Shown here: piece after piece, positions 51,006 to 63,579 of the stretch | How positions within the stretch are numbered: position 1 is the first letter of the stretch | How the letters are laid out: each line of letters begins with the position of its first letter | From: Nymphalis io | Taxonomy: Eukaryota > Arthropoda > Insecta > Lepidoptera > Nymphalidae | Assembly: GCF_905147045.1 (NCBI RefSeq) | Contig: NC_065916.1 | Span: 6,364,468 to 6,428,467, forward strand | Direction: 5' to 3' | DNA length: 64,000 nucleotides | Made by a program: the position numbers and the translations under genes | Notes under the pieces: model-generated | Told to the model about the DNA's origin: nothing | Seen by the model: the letters and a program-made list of their open reading frames with translations, nothing else | Database searches by the model: none

Positions 51006-54000
51006 GCACGGATAAAAATACTCCCATAGTTTTATGCATTATTTTAACAAAGAAAACTTACTGTTTTACAATTGGCTGTTATAATAGAAAATCTATCGTA
51101 TGAATTGATTTAAAGAATTTAATTCGTCAATTGCTTTTACGAAAATTCTTATTAGGTATTTCTTAAATATTTATTGTCTCGTGCATATATGTTGCACGTA
51201 TATAATTCTATTTTACTTATGATATTGATGAATTGTTTTATATTACGTCATCTTTGATATATAGTTAGGAGGTGAAATCAGTTCCACTTCTGGATGCCAA
51301 TTATATATTTTTTTGTTAACTATAACTTATAATGAATTTAACAAACAAAACGGTTTCATTTTATATAATCTGTGTAACGTCCGCATTCCACATAAGTTAT
51401 GTCGTAGACAGATGCATTTGCGATTTCATGCGTTCAAGCTAGTAAACTTAAATTCGAGATCAGAAAAAAGCACACAATTATTTTAAGAATTATCTTTTAA
51501 TATTTTATCGGACATATTGTAATTATGCTTAGGTTTAATAACTATGTATTTACGGCACAAATAATGATATATGGTTAAACATAGATTTATCTCTTTCTCG
51601 CATAATTGATTTGACATTCGAAAGAAGAAGACAGCATTGTTTGACTAATCACCCGCTTGTTACATACAGTACCTTAGGGAGGATCACTGACGCAGCAAAT
51701 AGCCGCGAAGTCGCCGCCTTGAGTCAGCTCTGCACGTACCACCTAAATTAATCTAATAGATCAGCATTTTCAGCACTATATATTAGGATGGAATAATTAT
51801 ATGTATCATTCAATATGTGATGCAGTAACGGTCAGTATTGTTTCTTAGGATTATGTTATATAGACAGAGAAGTTTCCTCTACCTACGATCAAGTTAATCA
51901 CCACAATATTAAATGTTATGAGCAACGCCATCTGTGTTTGTTTTAATGAACTTTTAGATTCAAGAATTTTTTTTAATTAAATATGGCACAAAAACAGATT
52001 GACACAGTTAACAGGTAAGATATATAATAAATAATATTATACATTAGGTAAAAGCTATGTGACTACCCTGAAGCTGAAATGTACACAAAAAAGGCATAGT
52101 GCAAAAATAGAAGCATAATTTTATAATATTAGCGTCCTCTGACTTATTTTGTGTACACTATTATAGATAAAACTCTCTTTTTGATTATGATTTCCAAAAA
52201 GTACTCGTTTCTGTATTGATAACACTAAAAGGTGCTAATATTTATGATCATTCGAGTCTTCTTCTCATTTATTGCACACTGAAATGCCCCAGTGGCTCAA
52301 ACGCGTGAATCCAATAAATTTATGAATTTTAGTGTTTTTAAAAATTAAGATTTATTAAAATACTTCTTTGTTGAATTTTGACTACTAATATCAAATTGAA
52401 TACCACAATATTTAGTTTTATGAACAACGCCATCTGTGTTTATTTTGTATGCACTACTAAAGATAAAAACTATTATTTTGTAAAATTACCCATTCGTGTA
52501 TATAGATGGCGGTAGAAGGCGCTATTTTTTTCAGTCGTTCGAACTTTCCACTATTAATGATTCACTATTTTTTTTATCAAATACCGAAATGCCCCAGTGG
52601 TAGAAACGCATGAATCTTTACCGATGAGTGCTGATTCAAACCCAGGCAAACACAAATCAATGAATTATCATGTGCGTTTTTTTTTGTTTATAATAATAAT
52701 AAATTTCGTGCATCGTCGGATGGAAATGGAATGTGCCAACAAAATCCCTTGAAGCAGCTTGGTGGAAAAAACTCTAAGCCTTCACAAAAGAAGAAGAAGC
52801 CGTAATCTAATTAGGGTCGTAGCTTGTCTTAACCCAATCATTTAGTCTAGTGGGTATCTGACATAGATTCTTACCAGACCAATGAGACAAAAATAAAGAT
52901 GTAAGCAAAAAAATAATATGGAGTAAGTTGTAATTATTCTATAAGATCATTCTAATTTTTTTATTTTAAATTCATTTTCTTTCTTAAAAACAAGTAATTA
53001 GTATTTTTAACGAGTCAAATTCCGGCGCCTTAAGCGGCGGCGAGTCACACATAAACCTCCCCCCCAACTCAGATAGGGGAAACGAGTAAATTTTTTCCCG
53101 CGGAAAAATAGGGGAACTGAGGAAAAACTTATCAATAAATTTCTATACAAGTATTTTTGGCAACTATCCTAGCCGGTGCGTGACCCGGTTTCGGGCACTG
53201 GCATAACACCTGACCTAACGCAACGAAAACGCACCCAGAAACTAGTAAACAAAATAAAACACAGAATAGGTTTAAGAGAATTTTAATAAAGTTTGTCCTT
53301 TTTTAATTCCACTCTCTTGTTTTTTTTTTAATTTCATTATAAAATTGTAAAAAAATAACAATAATAATACGTTTCACATAAAATTAATTTCGTAAATAGA
53401 TCTACCATAAAGATATCGATTTTAAGATAATTGAGTATATCATTATTATACAAATGACTTGTAAATTTCAACTCTATGATCGACCATATAAGACAAAACT
53501 CACAATCATTTCATATCTGCAAGAAAAATGCCATTGCATTAATTACATTTATTAATTGACTTTATACAATAAAATTAATTTAACAGCCTCGTTTGTATTG
53601 GCACATTTTTTGTACTTCTTTGGTTTAACATTAAAAAAATTAATAATTAACACTACAATTGTTCATAACGAAAAACTTATTGATTTATTAATAAACGCGA
53701 ACTAACATATAACAAAATATACAAATATGTCATTAATGCTATTCCAATTGTATGTATTTATTAATTAAATTTTGTTCAATATTTAAAGTGTGAAAGGTTA
53801 CATGGAGTGCAAGGGTGCGACATTTGCAACATAACTTTAAAAAAAAATCACTGCCACATTTTGGCATTAATTTTTGTTTTGCAGAATATAAATTGGAATA
53901 GAATAACTTTAGCCAATTGGTTTCTTTTTATCACATTTACTAACAAACAACAATTTCACAAATTTCGATTCATAGGATGTTTCAATTTAATATAAATAAA

Positions 54001-55200
54001 TAAATTAAAAAAATAAAACTAAATGCATATAAATGCCTTACAAGATTAAAATACTTTTTTTAAATAATATAATTTGATTAACGATGTTTTTTAAATTAGT
54101 GTTATTATTCTTATATTACAATTTCTTATTTAAAATAATAAATAGCTATATTGAGTTCTGCAATTTCATTTGCACATACTTGTGAACAGGCTAGTCGGCG
54201 GTGTAGCACGGGCGTAAGAAAACGTTAACTGTTTAATAAAATGTAATATTCATTTTCACGTTTCAGTTTAGTGTTAGTCAATAAGAGTACTGTTTTTACA
54301 GAGCCCCACTTTATTTGATTAACCAATTGCAAGAAAAAAGGGCGGCAAATTCGGAACGCGCACCGAGCGCTATGACCCATGCTACGCTACTGAGGCTAGT
54401 ATTCTAAATATCGCAGTCACGTACATATATAAAAGCTTGTTTTTATAGTATTATTAACAGACTAATAAAAAAGGTACTCAACCCAATCGTTTTTTTATGC
54501 TTTGGTTTTCCAGAATTACATCATTTATAAAACGATTTAGAATTTTTATCTTTTATTTGAAAGGATACACTTCTATATGAACCCGTTCCAAAATGGTGTC
54601 AAACATTTTTACATCAAGAGCATAAGTGAATAAATTAATAATAAATTACTAGCCTCTAAAAATAGGCGTCTGCTTTAAATGAATATAAAAGAAACTAGTA
54701 CGTATTGAAATTACATAGTGATTTATTGCTAACATGGCAAGTTTAAAGTTTTATACAATCGAACATGTTTCAAAATATATAACTTTTATATATTATTATC
54801 GCGATCATGCTCAGGGGGTACCAGGGCCTCACTGAGCAGGGGATGTTACTTTGACAAGTATGTGCGCAAACACAAGTGTACGTCTCTATTCCTAATCCTA
54901 CGGGACGGCATATCGATCGACCGATTGGAGAGTCACGCAGGACCAACGGACGGGCTTACTGAGGCACGGGGGTGTTAACTGGCGACATATGCAGAGTTGC
55001 TTAGTTAATTCTTTGATCGGGAGACCTATTGACGTCATTTTGGTTTCAAAAATGAACACCTTGTTCAGGTTATGCTTTGTGCGGTCATCAGTAAAGAGGT
55101 ATACATACACTTCAACCGTTACGTGAAAGGCGGTTTTTTTTTGCAATAGCTCAAGCCTCTCTCTTATTCTTTACCTTATTTGTACGGATTATTTAATTAA

Positions 55201-55206
55201 TTTATT
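55201..55206 (-). terminator. Polyadenylation signal of modSP-B
   Basis: AATAAA on the minus strand about 48 bases past the copy B stop codon, conserved with copy A. Confidence 0.55.
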
Positions 55207-55253
55207 ATAATTAAGTACTAAAATTATCTTATGAGCATTATTTGCACTACGCA

Positions 55254-55462
55254 CTAGGGACGCGGGTCGTTGGCGAGGTGCCGCTGCAGGAAGTGCTCGT
55301 TTTCCTGCACGTGAGTGAAGCTGGCGATCGCGTTGGGGTAGCTGCCGTCGGGGAGCGGCGGAGCCGTGAACAGCACGCCGCGCAGGTAGCAGCGGATCTC
55401 ACCGTGCTCGCGCGCGCAGAACACCAGCCCGCTGCCGCTGTCGCCCTTGCTCAGCGTCGTGC
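55254..55462 (-). CDS. modSP: modSP-B exon, catalytic-Ser exon and stop
   Basis: As copy A (GDSGSG, ends HLANDPRP) with one silent change and Ile for Met. The C run before the acceptor is 11 rather than 16. Confidence 0.88.
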
Positions 55463-58400
55463 CTGCGGGGGGGGGGGTCTTCCGTTACGACGTGTTTACT
55501 AGGTGGGGAGCCTGTCTGGAGTAGCTACAGTATTCTATCGCCAAGCAGCAACACTTAGTATTGCTTTTAAGGGAAAGTGAACCAGTTTAATTTCAAGCAC
55601 AATAACACATATTAGTTGCCAAGGTTGGTGGCGCATTGGCGGTGTATAAGTGACCAACCCTATTATATTTTCTAAAATCTATTGACGGTGGTAACCACTT
55701 ACCAGGTCGGCCATTATCCGATTTAATTTCAATAAAAAGGAGGTCGGAGGCCGAAGTGACTGGTACTCATAACGAAACGCATTCGACTTACCGTTGCCGA
55801 AGCTGGCGCAGATCTTGTCAACTTCGATTAACTCGATGTTCAATTGCGGGATGCGTTTTTTGCATTCCTGCCACTCCACGTACTTCATCTCCACAACCTT
55901 CAGCTTCGTGGACTCGGTCCCACGTCGGCTCTGAGTGAGTCCCCAACCCGCAGCCTACGGTAAATTTTTTTACTAAAGGCGGATCCAAAGGTCCAATTAT
56001 ATTATAAAATTTGGTCGTATCGCTGATTACAATTGTATTTGTATGTCTGAGCCTTATCATTAATTAGGAATATTTTTTTACAGTTATGGTTTTTATCAAT
56101 CATTAGGATATAACATAAGATTATGCAGAGAAAGTGAATTTTAGTATTTGTTTATTTCGCCGAGTGTATTAATGTTATTTAAAGCAATATTTGTCATTTC
56201 ACTTACTCTGCCCATACTTCCTTTTTTCAACTGGAATTCATCGAATTCTGACGAGAAATCGAGACAAACTGGACGAATGTAGATACTGAATACGAATCTG
56301 TCTTTCACTTTGACCACAGCCAGATCATACTGGTAATCCAGATTATCTCCGCCGTATCGTTCAGGTACATGAATCGCTGAAACCTGAAAAAAAAAACCAA
56401 TTAGACACTTCACTTTTCTCACTTCAATGAGCCGAGAGATGACTCAAGGTTTAACGCGTGAATATCAATCGACCCAAATCCCATAATTTCAAAGACAGAC
56501 AAGCAGTTTTCTTGTGGTTCGTTTTTTTAATTCGTCTCGTGCTCGGTGGTCACGGAAACCAGTTTGTTTCGAGACTGTTATTAGCAATAATAGCATTTTT
56601 ATTTGTTTCCCTGATAAAGCTTTTTTATAAAACATTCTGCCCGCAGTTTCTCCCCCGTATGCAGGGTCAGAGGGGCAGGGGCTAAATAAAAATTGACTCC
56701 TCAACGAGGGTTAGGCTTGCTGCGTACAAAGTTTCATCAAAACTGGTTCAGTTGTTTAGCCGTGAAAGCGTAACACATAGAATTACATTAGTAGTATTTT
56801 TTATAAGATAGGTAGCCGGACGAGCATATGGGCCACCCGATGGTAAGTGGTCACCAACACCCAAAGACATTGGCATGGCAAGAAATGTTAACCATCGCTT
56901 ACATCGCCAATGCGCCACCAACCTTAGGAACTAAGATGTTATGTCCCTCGTGCCTGTAGTTACACTAGCTAACTCACCCTGCAAACCGGAACACAACAAT
57001 ATCAAGTACAGCTGTTTTGTGGTAGAATATCATCTGATGAGTGGGTGGTACCTATTCAGATAAGCTCCAACCCTTCTCCTCAAAAGGGAGAGGAGTCCTT
57101 AGCCCAGCAGTGAGACATTCACAGGCTGTTACTGTGAACTGGCACAAAGCCACCACCACCATTGATGATCATTTACCATTATTGATCATTTTTTTTAAAT
57201 TAATTATTAATAATGTTCTGCATCAAAGTATATAAAAATACTTACTTGGGATGTCTGCTGGTAAAGTTTGTCCCGTGGGTCGTTCAGTTCCCTGTACAGC
57301 TTGCCAGCAGCCACCATGAAATTCTCGACCGGGTTGACTCCACAGTCATCGTCCAACCCAACGCAGTGCGCAGCTGTGCGGGGACAGGTATTATTTTATA
57401 CACTGTGCAGTAGTGCGGATGCAATTGTACAAATTCTACAATCAATATTAAATAACAGGGAGGAAGCGGGTCTTTATACGCGTCGGTGGTCAGAGCGTGT
57501 AAAGCGAAACGGACTTGCAATATAATAATATAGTATAGTAACAGCCTGTGAATGTCCCACACATATGTGGCAGAATTTCAGTTAAATTAGACACATGCAG
57601 GTTTCCTCACGATGTTTTTCCTTCACCGTATAGCACGAGATGAATTATAATCGCAAATTAAGCACATAAAAATTCAGTGGTGCTTGCTCGGGTTTGAACC
57701 TACGATCATCGGTTAAGATTCACGCGTTCTAACCACTGGGCCATCTCGGCTGTATGGACTTGCAATGTGGGAGTATTTTGGATATTTACCCTACGACTCG
57801 ACGAAGTTAAATAAATACAAAATAATAAAAAGTTTTTACTGGTGGTTGAGCTTTGTGCAAGCTCGTCTGGGTACCACCCACTCATCAGATATTCTACCGC
57901 AAAATAGCTGTACTTGGTATTGTTGTGTTCCAGTTTGAAGGATGAGTGAATCAGTGTAACTACAGACACAAGGGACATAACATCTTAGTTCCCAAGGTTG
58001 GTTGCGCATTAACGATGTAAGCGGTGGGTAACATTTTATAATAAAACTAAACTATCATAACTACCAAAGAGTAGTAATGTCGGTTAATTTTTTTACATGG
58101 CAACACTAAGTCAATTTCGGAATAAGCGGCTAGCGGATCGTTCTGGCACTGACCGGTGACGGCGGTCCACTCGTTGACGAGCGAGCCGCCGCAGATCTGC
58201 TCGTAGTCGTCGCCGGTGCCGTCGGCGCGGCGGTACACGACGACGTGCCACGGGAAGTCCCCGCGCGGCGTGGGCGTGCCGCACTCTGCAACGAGCACAC
58301 ATACAAGGCATGCCTTTTAAGTTCTGTCGTTTCCATATTTCCCGGCAATTTTGAATTTGGAACTGTTCTATATTCGAATGTGTTTAAATTTTGAATCTCA

Positions 58401-61400
58401 AAACATTCGAAATCAGTATTAGGATTAATGATATTGTTTAGTCACAGCGTCGATTGGAATCTGTCAGGTTACGTACGAAAATGAATATTTCTAAGGAAAA
58501 TGTTAGTGCAATAATTTTCTACAACTTAAGAAGAGGCCTGACACGGCTTCAGTGTTTTGAAGAGTTAACATTTCTGTTCAGTGATGAAGCCCCATGTCTG
58601 CAGACTGTCGAACGCTGGTATTTAGAATTCCAACGTGGAAATACTAGTGTTAGTGACAAATCTCGCGAAGGATGGCAAAAATCCGCATTCACTGAAGATA
58701 ACATCATTGCTGTGAGACAACTAATTCTCGAAGATCGTCATGTGTCGTATCGAGAGATAGAGGCTCTATTAGGCATCTCAGGGACAACCATTCAGAAGAT
58801 CTTGCATGAAGCGCTTGGTGTGAGAAAGCTAGTTTGCCGTTGGATACCGCATCTGCTTTCCAACGATCACAAGGCGGCCCGCGTCAGATAGTGTAAGAAA
58901 ACTCTGCAAAGGTTCAACCGAGGAGAGTCAAATCACGTCTACGACATCACCAGTGGTGGCGAATCTTGGATCTAGGCCTACGATCCTGATTCCAAAAGTT
59001 TTTTTCTTCAAACGACAAAACTCAAAAGGCATGCCTCGTACACATACATATACGTATATAATGACGCGCCGGTTGGCTTGGTTGGTAAATACATGCCTTT
59101 CACGCCGAAGGTTGTGGGTTCGATTCCCACCCAGGACAGACATTTGTGTGCATGAGCATGTCTGTTTGTTCTGATTCTGGGTGTAATTATCTATATAAGT
59201 CTGAATTTACAAAAGAAAAGTAGTATATGTAATATATCAGTTGTCTGGTTACCATAGTATAAGCTCTGCTTATTTTGGGATCAGAAGGCCATGTGTAAAT
59301 GATGTCCCAGGATATATATGCCCTATTCCGATCGGAGTACGAGTGAAGGTAAACGAACCATAGATTTAGAATTCAAATTGCACGCGGTTTTCTAAATGTT
59401 CAGCTGTACTAGGCACTATAAACAGTTCTCGATTAATTTACCTTTACTTATAATACGACACTATTCCACTTAACAAGTCTTAACCGCATTAATTTAACTT
59501 TCGAAGTTCCGATTACAATAATCCAGCTAGGATAGCCAGAACTACGAACGCACGAGCTAGCCTCTGTACCGAGGCAACAGACTTACTGGCTAGACAGGTG
59601 GGCTTGTAGCTCCAGCCCGCGTCGGTACAGTACATCTGTGGCAGCGGTTTGGGACTGTAGTAGTTGGGGCGGCGACACTCGGGCATCACAACGGTCCCGA
59701 GCACCTCCAACTCTTCGCATTCACGCGTGCCGTTCGTACCCTTGTCGAGCAGCACGCATCGGTACTCCAAGCTATCCGACGGCTTCAATGAACAGGCACC
59801 TGCCAACACAAATAAATCTTAATTTTTCGTTGTCGAGACATGTTACTAAAATGTATACAAATTTAATTAAATTTGAAGTTTTTTTATTAAGGTTACATTA
59901 TAACTGTATTGTTAATTGAATTACAATTGTGTTCATGTCATGTCATTTATTTTAGCAATCGAAGAACAAGTAGATATTAAAAACCTTAGATTTACATATA
60001 TATATATATATATATATATGATATAATACCTAATACCTAGGCGGACTGGCAAGTGGACCACCTGATGATAAGGGGTCACCACCCATTGAAATTGTGCCGT
60101 CAACCTTGTAAACTAAGATTTTACGTTAGTGGCTTACAACCAAACTAACATTAATTACTGGCAGAAGAGTACAAACCCTACCATCAAGTAAACTAAATAA
60201 ATAAATATATATGTTAGCTGGGAGGTGGTTACTTACGGACACAGGATGGTAATTTCGTTGGTATCCACCGTCCTAAGTTACAGATGACCACTGACTCTCC
60301 GACGACCTTGTATCCGGGTAAGCAGGTGGTATTGAAATAGGCGGAAATCGCGACGTCACCGGCTCTGTATTCAGCGGTGTCACCATTCATCAGGAACAGG
60401 CCGTTCTCCGGGTGCGGTGGTAACACGCACATGTATGGAACACTGGAATATTAAAAGAAATACGTCATCTAATGATTTTGAATGCAATCAGTTATGTAAA
60501 AGTAAGAAAGAATTGACTGAAATGCTACGAACTTCTCTCCATTTCAGAAGGCAGTAAGGAGCTAATAGAATCACGATGCTAGCACTAAGCATCAGCAGAG
60601 AATGCACAGTAGAATTCAGTGCTTGTCTGGGTTTGAACCAACAATCTTTGGTTAAGAATCAGGTGTTCTAACTACTGAGCCATCTCAACTTGCCACACCA
60701 GACACCAGTAATGTGCAAACCATTTTAAAAAATAATTATGCGCGAAATTCCTTTATATATATATATAGTTTCTGATGAATATAATACAAAATTTTCTAGT
60801 ATAGATATATTTACGGAATCAATCGTAAGCTTTAGGAAGTTTGTACTAGAGCTTGTAATCTTTAATTTTTGGATACTTGGGTCTGTCTACTCTCAAGACT
60901 TTTTATTTTTATTAAGTTGTTTTTCTGCTCTTATTATGTTTAAAAATTTTAGTATCATAGTTTTAGGAATAACTGTACTGTTTGTTTCCCAAATAAAAGT
61001 AAAATCCAGCTCAAATTTTATTTAAAGTTATTGAAAAAAAACCACGAGGCAACCGTTGCTGAATTTCCATGTACTTTAACTATTATATTATATACAACTT
61101 AGATAGCCTTACCCCACTGTTGTCGTACTCGGCGCGGTCGTTGTGGTGGTCGTTGTGGTGGTCGTTGTGGTGGCTCTCCGTGGTACTGTCCTGTTGCATA
61201 GTTTATCCGACTCGTCAGATCCATCAGCGCATTCGTCTATCTGAAAATTTAAAATTCGTTTTTAATGATAGCTTTCAAACGGAGGAGATATGGTCATTGA
61301 ATTGTTTTAACTGTAATGGGGAATTCTCATGTAATGGGGGAAAGCAGCCCGGAGTCTGAAAGTTGGAAGTGTACATTCCTGCACCTCGGAAAGCACGTTA

Positions 61401-63579
61401 AGTCGTTGGTGCTGCGCCTGAACTCTTTCCGGACGTGTCGGATTGCCGTCCCATCGGATTATGAGAGAGAGTGCCCCAGTGTTCGCGCACACACTCGTGC
61501 ACTATAATATCTCCTGCGCAGTTGGCTAATCTCTCTTGAAATTGGCCGCCGTGGCCGAAATCGACCGGGAGGACTAGGGTAAGGTGTTACGAGGTCGAGA
61601 CGGGCAGCTAGTGGTAATGTATAACTCACGTCATTACAGGCGGCGCCCTCGTCGACGCAGGCCCCATAAGCGCACTGGAACCCATTGGAGGCGCAGACGT
61701 TACCGGCGCACGCCACCAACGTCTCGTCGGAGCCGTCGCTGCAGTCGCGGATGCCGTCACACCGCCGGTCGCTCTCGATGAGACTGCTGTCATTGCACTT
61801 AAACTGTCCCCTACAACAATTATACTACAACACTATTGATTAAACTACTGTAACATTGTGTTTATTAATCTTTGTATATGCAATTATACACCTATGTACT
61901 ACTAACGTATCAATTGTCACCGAGTTAACTGACATAGTCCTTGCTCACACGTAGCCTTGAATCGAACTGTCGATTTTGTCAAAGTTATTACGATGAGATC
62001 ATAGACAATTTTTACTACTTTTTACAGTTTTGACACATTCCTAAGAACAACAACTTACATATATCAACTTTAATTTTCCAAAGTTACGATAGCAACTCCG
62101 CCGATATTTATACCACAGATTATTTAGAACTCGACCAATGACGTCATCGACTCAAGCTCGGAGCTGTTTATACATATAAACTCCTGCCAGTACCGATCTA
62201 TTCGTGTGTAAACATGAAAAACAAGAACAACTCACCCTATTTCAAAGGTATAATTGTTGCATTTCGGTTGCAACTCGTCGGAATTGTCGGCGCAGTCTGT
62301 GACACCATTACACGGCGCCGAACCGCCGACGCATGCGCCGTATGTACAGCGAAATAGGTGGTCGGGGCACCTGAAATATAAACGTAAATATATAAACACG
62401 TGTGACATACACAAAATACAAAATGGGAACAACGGGACCGATAATGCTTAATTACCTAACGAGGAGTACACTACTACGACCATCTCATCGGAATTAACAC
62501 GATATATACTGTAATTAGTGTGTTCAATTTCTCTTTTATATAGAATGTAATAAACTTAGATCAGTGACGTGCCACCATAGAGCAAGGACCAAAATAAGCG
62601 AAGAATAAACTATTTAAAAAAACGTAGTCGACCAATTATCTATGAAATTAGTCTCAGCTCTTCACCGAATGTATCAATTCCTTGTGGTGTAATTAATATC
62701 TATATTTTAAAAAAACGCGCTCGATCGCGCGTCACAGACGACGAATCTTACATTTTTGGCGCGAAGTTCGAGTGCTTCGGAGATACAGTTACCGCGTTTT
62801 AAGCGATTGTTAGTTTCAGTTTGTTTCCGTTATCAGTAATTATTATTCATATGAAGTAATTAATGTTATTGTTGATTGTTATTCGTGTATTATTATTAAA
62901 AAAAATAATTTTCACTTCCTGTGACCTGTAATATTAAAAATGAAATGACATCTGTCAAAACTAACTTTTTTTATTGTATTTTTTTTCGTAAACCGTGACA
63001 AACAAGAACTGCTATAATAGTGTGAATTTGATTCAACGCTGTTGCGTTACAAGACAATACATTTTAGTGCAATGACGAATAATAATCTCGATACATACAT
63101 CCGTTAATAAATGAATGACTGACATCAACGCGCAGCCCAAACTACTAGTAGCCGAGGACCATGAAAATTTCCATACGGATTCCTTTGGCACAGCAGGTTA
63201 GTACTAAGGATTGTTGAAAAAATCCTTAAGGTAATGAAAAAGGGAATTAAAGAACGCTCGGTACAGGGTACGGTTTTCACATCAATTATCGTTCCATGTT
63301 CACGCGATCTCCTAAACTTTGTCACAGCTACTCCTTCCCCGACGTAGACGCTCACTAAGAACGGATTTTACGGATATCCCATCCAAAATACAGTATTGGT
63401 ATCTACCCGAAACCGGAACGATTAGCTACGGTGTAATACGCAAAGCTTACGGTGTCTCCCTGCAGAGGTGGTGCGTTTCGTCCGAACCGTCGAGACAGTC
63501 GACGGTACCGTCGCACTTCTTGTCCGCTGCGATGCAAGTGCCATCTGAACACACGAACTTGAACTCGTCCGGAAAGTAC
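55254..63579 (-). CDS. modSP: Modular serine protease, gene B (5' part outside window)
   Basis: Second copy of the ModSP/HP14-type gene. Exons: 63579-63451 (LDLa1), 62370-62236 (LDLa2), 61810-61630 (LDLa3/4), 61240-61113 (Thr linker), 60442-60237 (CCP), 59799-59587 (second Cys-rich module), 58285-58154 (protease start), 57373-57246 (His), 56383-56207 (Asp), 55954-55792, 55462-55254 (Ser, stop). All splice sites, phases and the catalytic triad are intact, so it looks as functional as gene A. The exons for the signal peptide and N-terminal linker would lie beyond position 64000. Coding differences from A: a Tyr for Asn in the CCP, Ile for Met in the last exon, and nine residues in the His exon. 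Whether this is a paralog or the other allele cannot be decided here. Confidence 0.88.
55792..55954 (-). CDS. modSP: modSP-B exon, protease core
   Basis: Identical to 5957-5795; starts AAGWGLTQSRRG. Confidence 0.86.
56207..56383 (-). CDS. modSP: modSP-B exon, catalytic-Asp exon
   Basis: Identical to 6386-6210; carries YQYDLAVV. Confidence 0.88.
56805..57070 (-). mobile_element. SINE family 3 fused to SINE family 1 tail, modSP-B
   Basis: Counterpart of 6795-7075. Confidence 0.65.
57246..57373 (-). CDS. modSP: modSP-B exon, catalytic-His exon (diverged)
   Basis: AAHC followed by VGLDDDCGVNPVENFMVAAG, then KLYRELNDPRD. Compared with copy A the changes are S/L, N/D, R/C, R/G, M/N, K/E, H/N, T/A and T/P. 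The B version has an extra Cys seven residues after the AAHC Cys, and its FMVAAGKLYR looks closer to the family norm. Confidence 0.88.
57545..57752 (-). mobile_element. tRNA-derived SINE (family 1) in modSP-B intron
   Basis: Counterpart of the element at 7545-7746 with several differences. It is followed directly by about 285 bases absent from copy A. Confidence 0.8.
57835..58036 (+). mobile_element. A-tailed SINE (family 3) present only in copy B
   Basis: CTGGTGGTTGAGCTTTGTGC through GGTTGCGCATTAACGATGTA in the intron between the His exon and the protease-start exon. Copy A has only a T run here. Confidence 0.75.
58154..58285 (-). CDS. modSP: modSP-B exon, start of protease domain
   Basis: Identical to 8007-7876; reads CGTPTPRGDFPWHVVVYRR. 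Followed in the intron by a SINE that copy A lacks. Confidence 0.88.
58438..58980 (+). mobile_element. Mariner transposase relic in modSP-B intron
   Basis: Counterpart of the relic at 8160-8700. Here the frame is open for 145 codons (58454-58891) because the frameshift of copy A is absent. After a stop it continues CKKTLQRFNRGE and ITSGGESWI, close to the first catalytic Asp region of mariners. Truncated after that. Confidence 0.85.
59061..59328 (+). mobile_element. tRNA-derived SINE (family 2), modSP-B
   Basis: Counterpart of 8783-9050 with the same A and B boxes. Confidence 0.75.
59587..59799 (-). CDS. modSP: modSP-B exon, second Cys-rich module
   Basis: Same coding sequence as 10317-10105. 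The intron beyond it is shorter than in copy A because about 780 bases are missing. Confidence 0.82.
60237..60442 (-). CDS. modSP: modSP-B exon, sushi/CCP domain
   Basis: Counterpart of 10974-10769. Five base differences: four silent and one giving Tyr for Asn just before the first Cys. Confidence 0.87.
60610..60693 (-). mobile_element. SINE family 1 head fragment, modSP-B
   Basis: Same fragment as at 11150-11232 in the left copy. Confidence 0.6.
61113..61240 (-). CDS. modSP: modSP-B exon, LDLa 4 end and Thr linker
   Basis: Identical to the copy A exon, including the number of in-frame 12-base Thr-coding units. Confidence 0.86.
61630..61810 (-). CDS. modSP: modSP-B exon, LDLa repeats 3/4
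   Basis: Identical to the copy A exon at 12360-12180; carries CDGIRDCSDGSDE and the start of the fourth repeat. Confidence 0.88.
62236..62370 (-). CDS. modSP: modSP-B exon, LDLa repeat 2
   Basis: Identical to the copy A exon at 12907-12773; carries CNGVTDCADNSDE. Confidence 0.88.
63451..63579 (-). CDS. modSP: modSP-B exon, LDLa repeat 1
   Basis: Same coding sequence as the copy A exon at 14116-13988, with CDGTVDCLDGSDE. First exon of gene B visible in the window. Confidence 0.88.
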
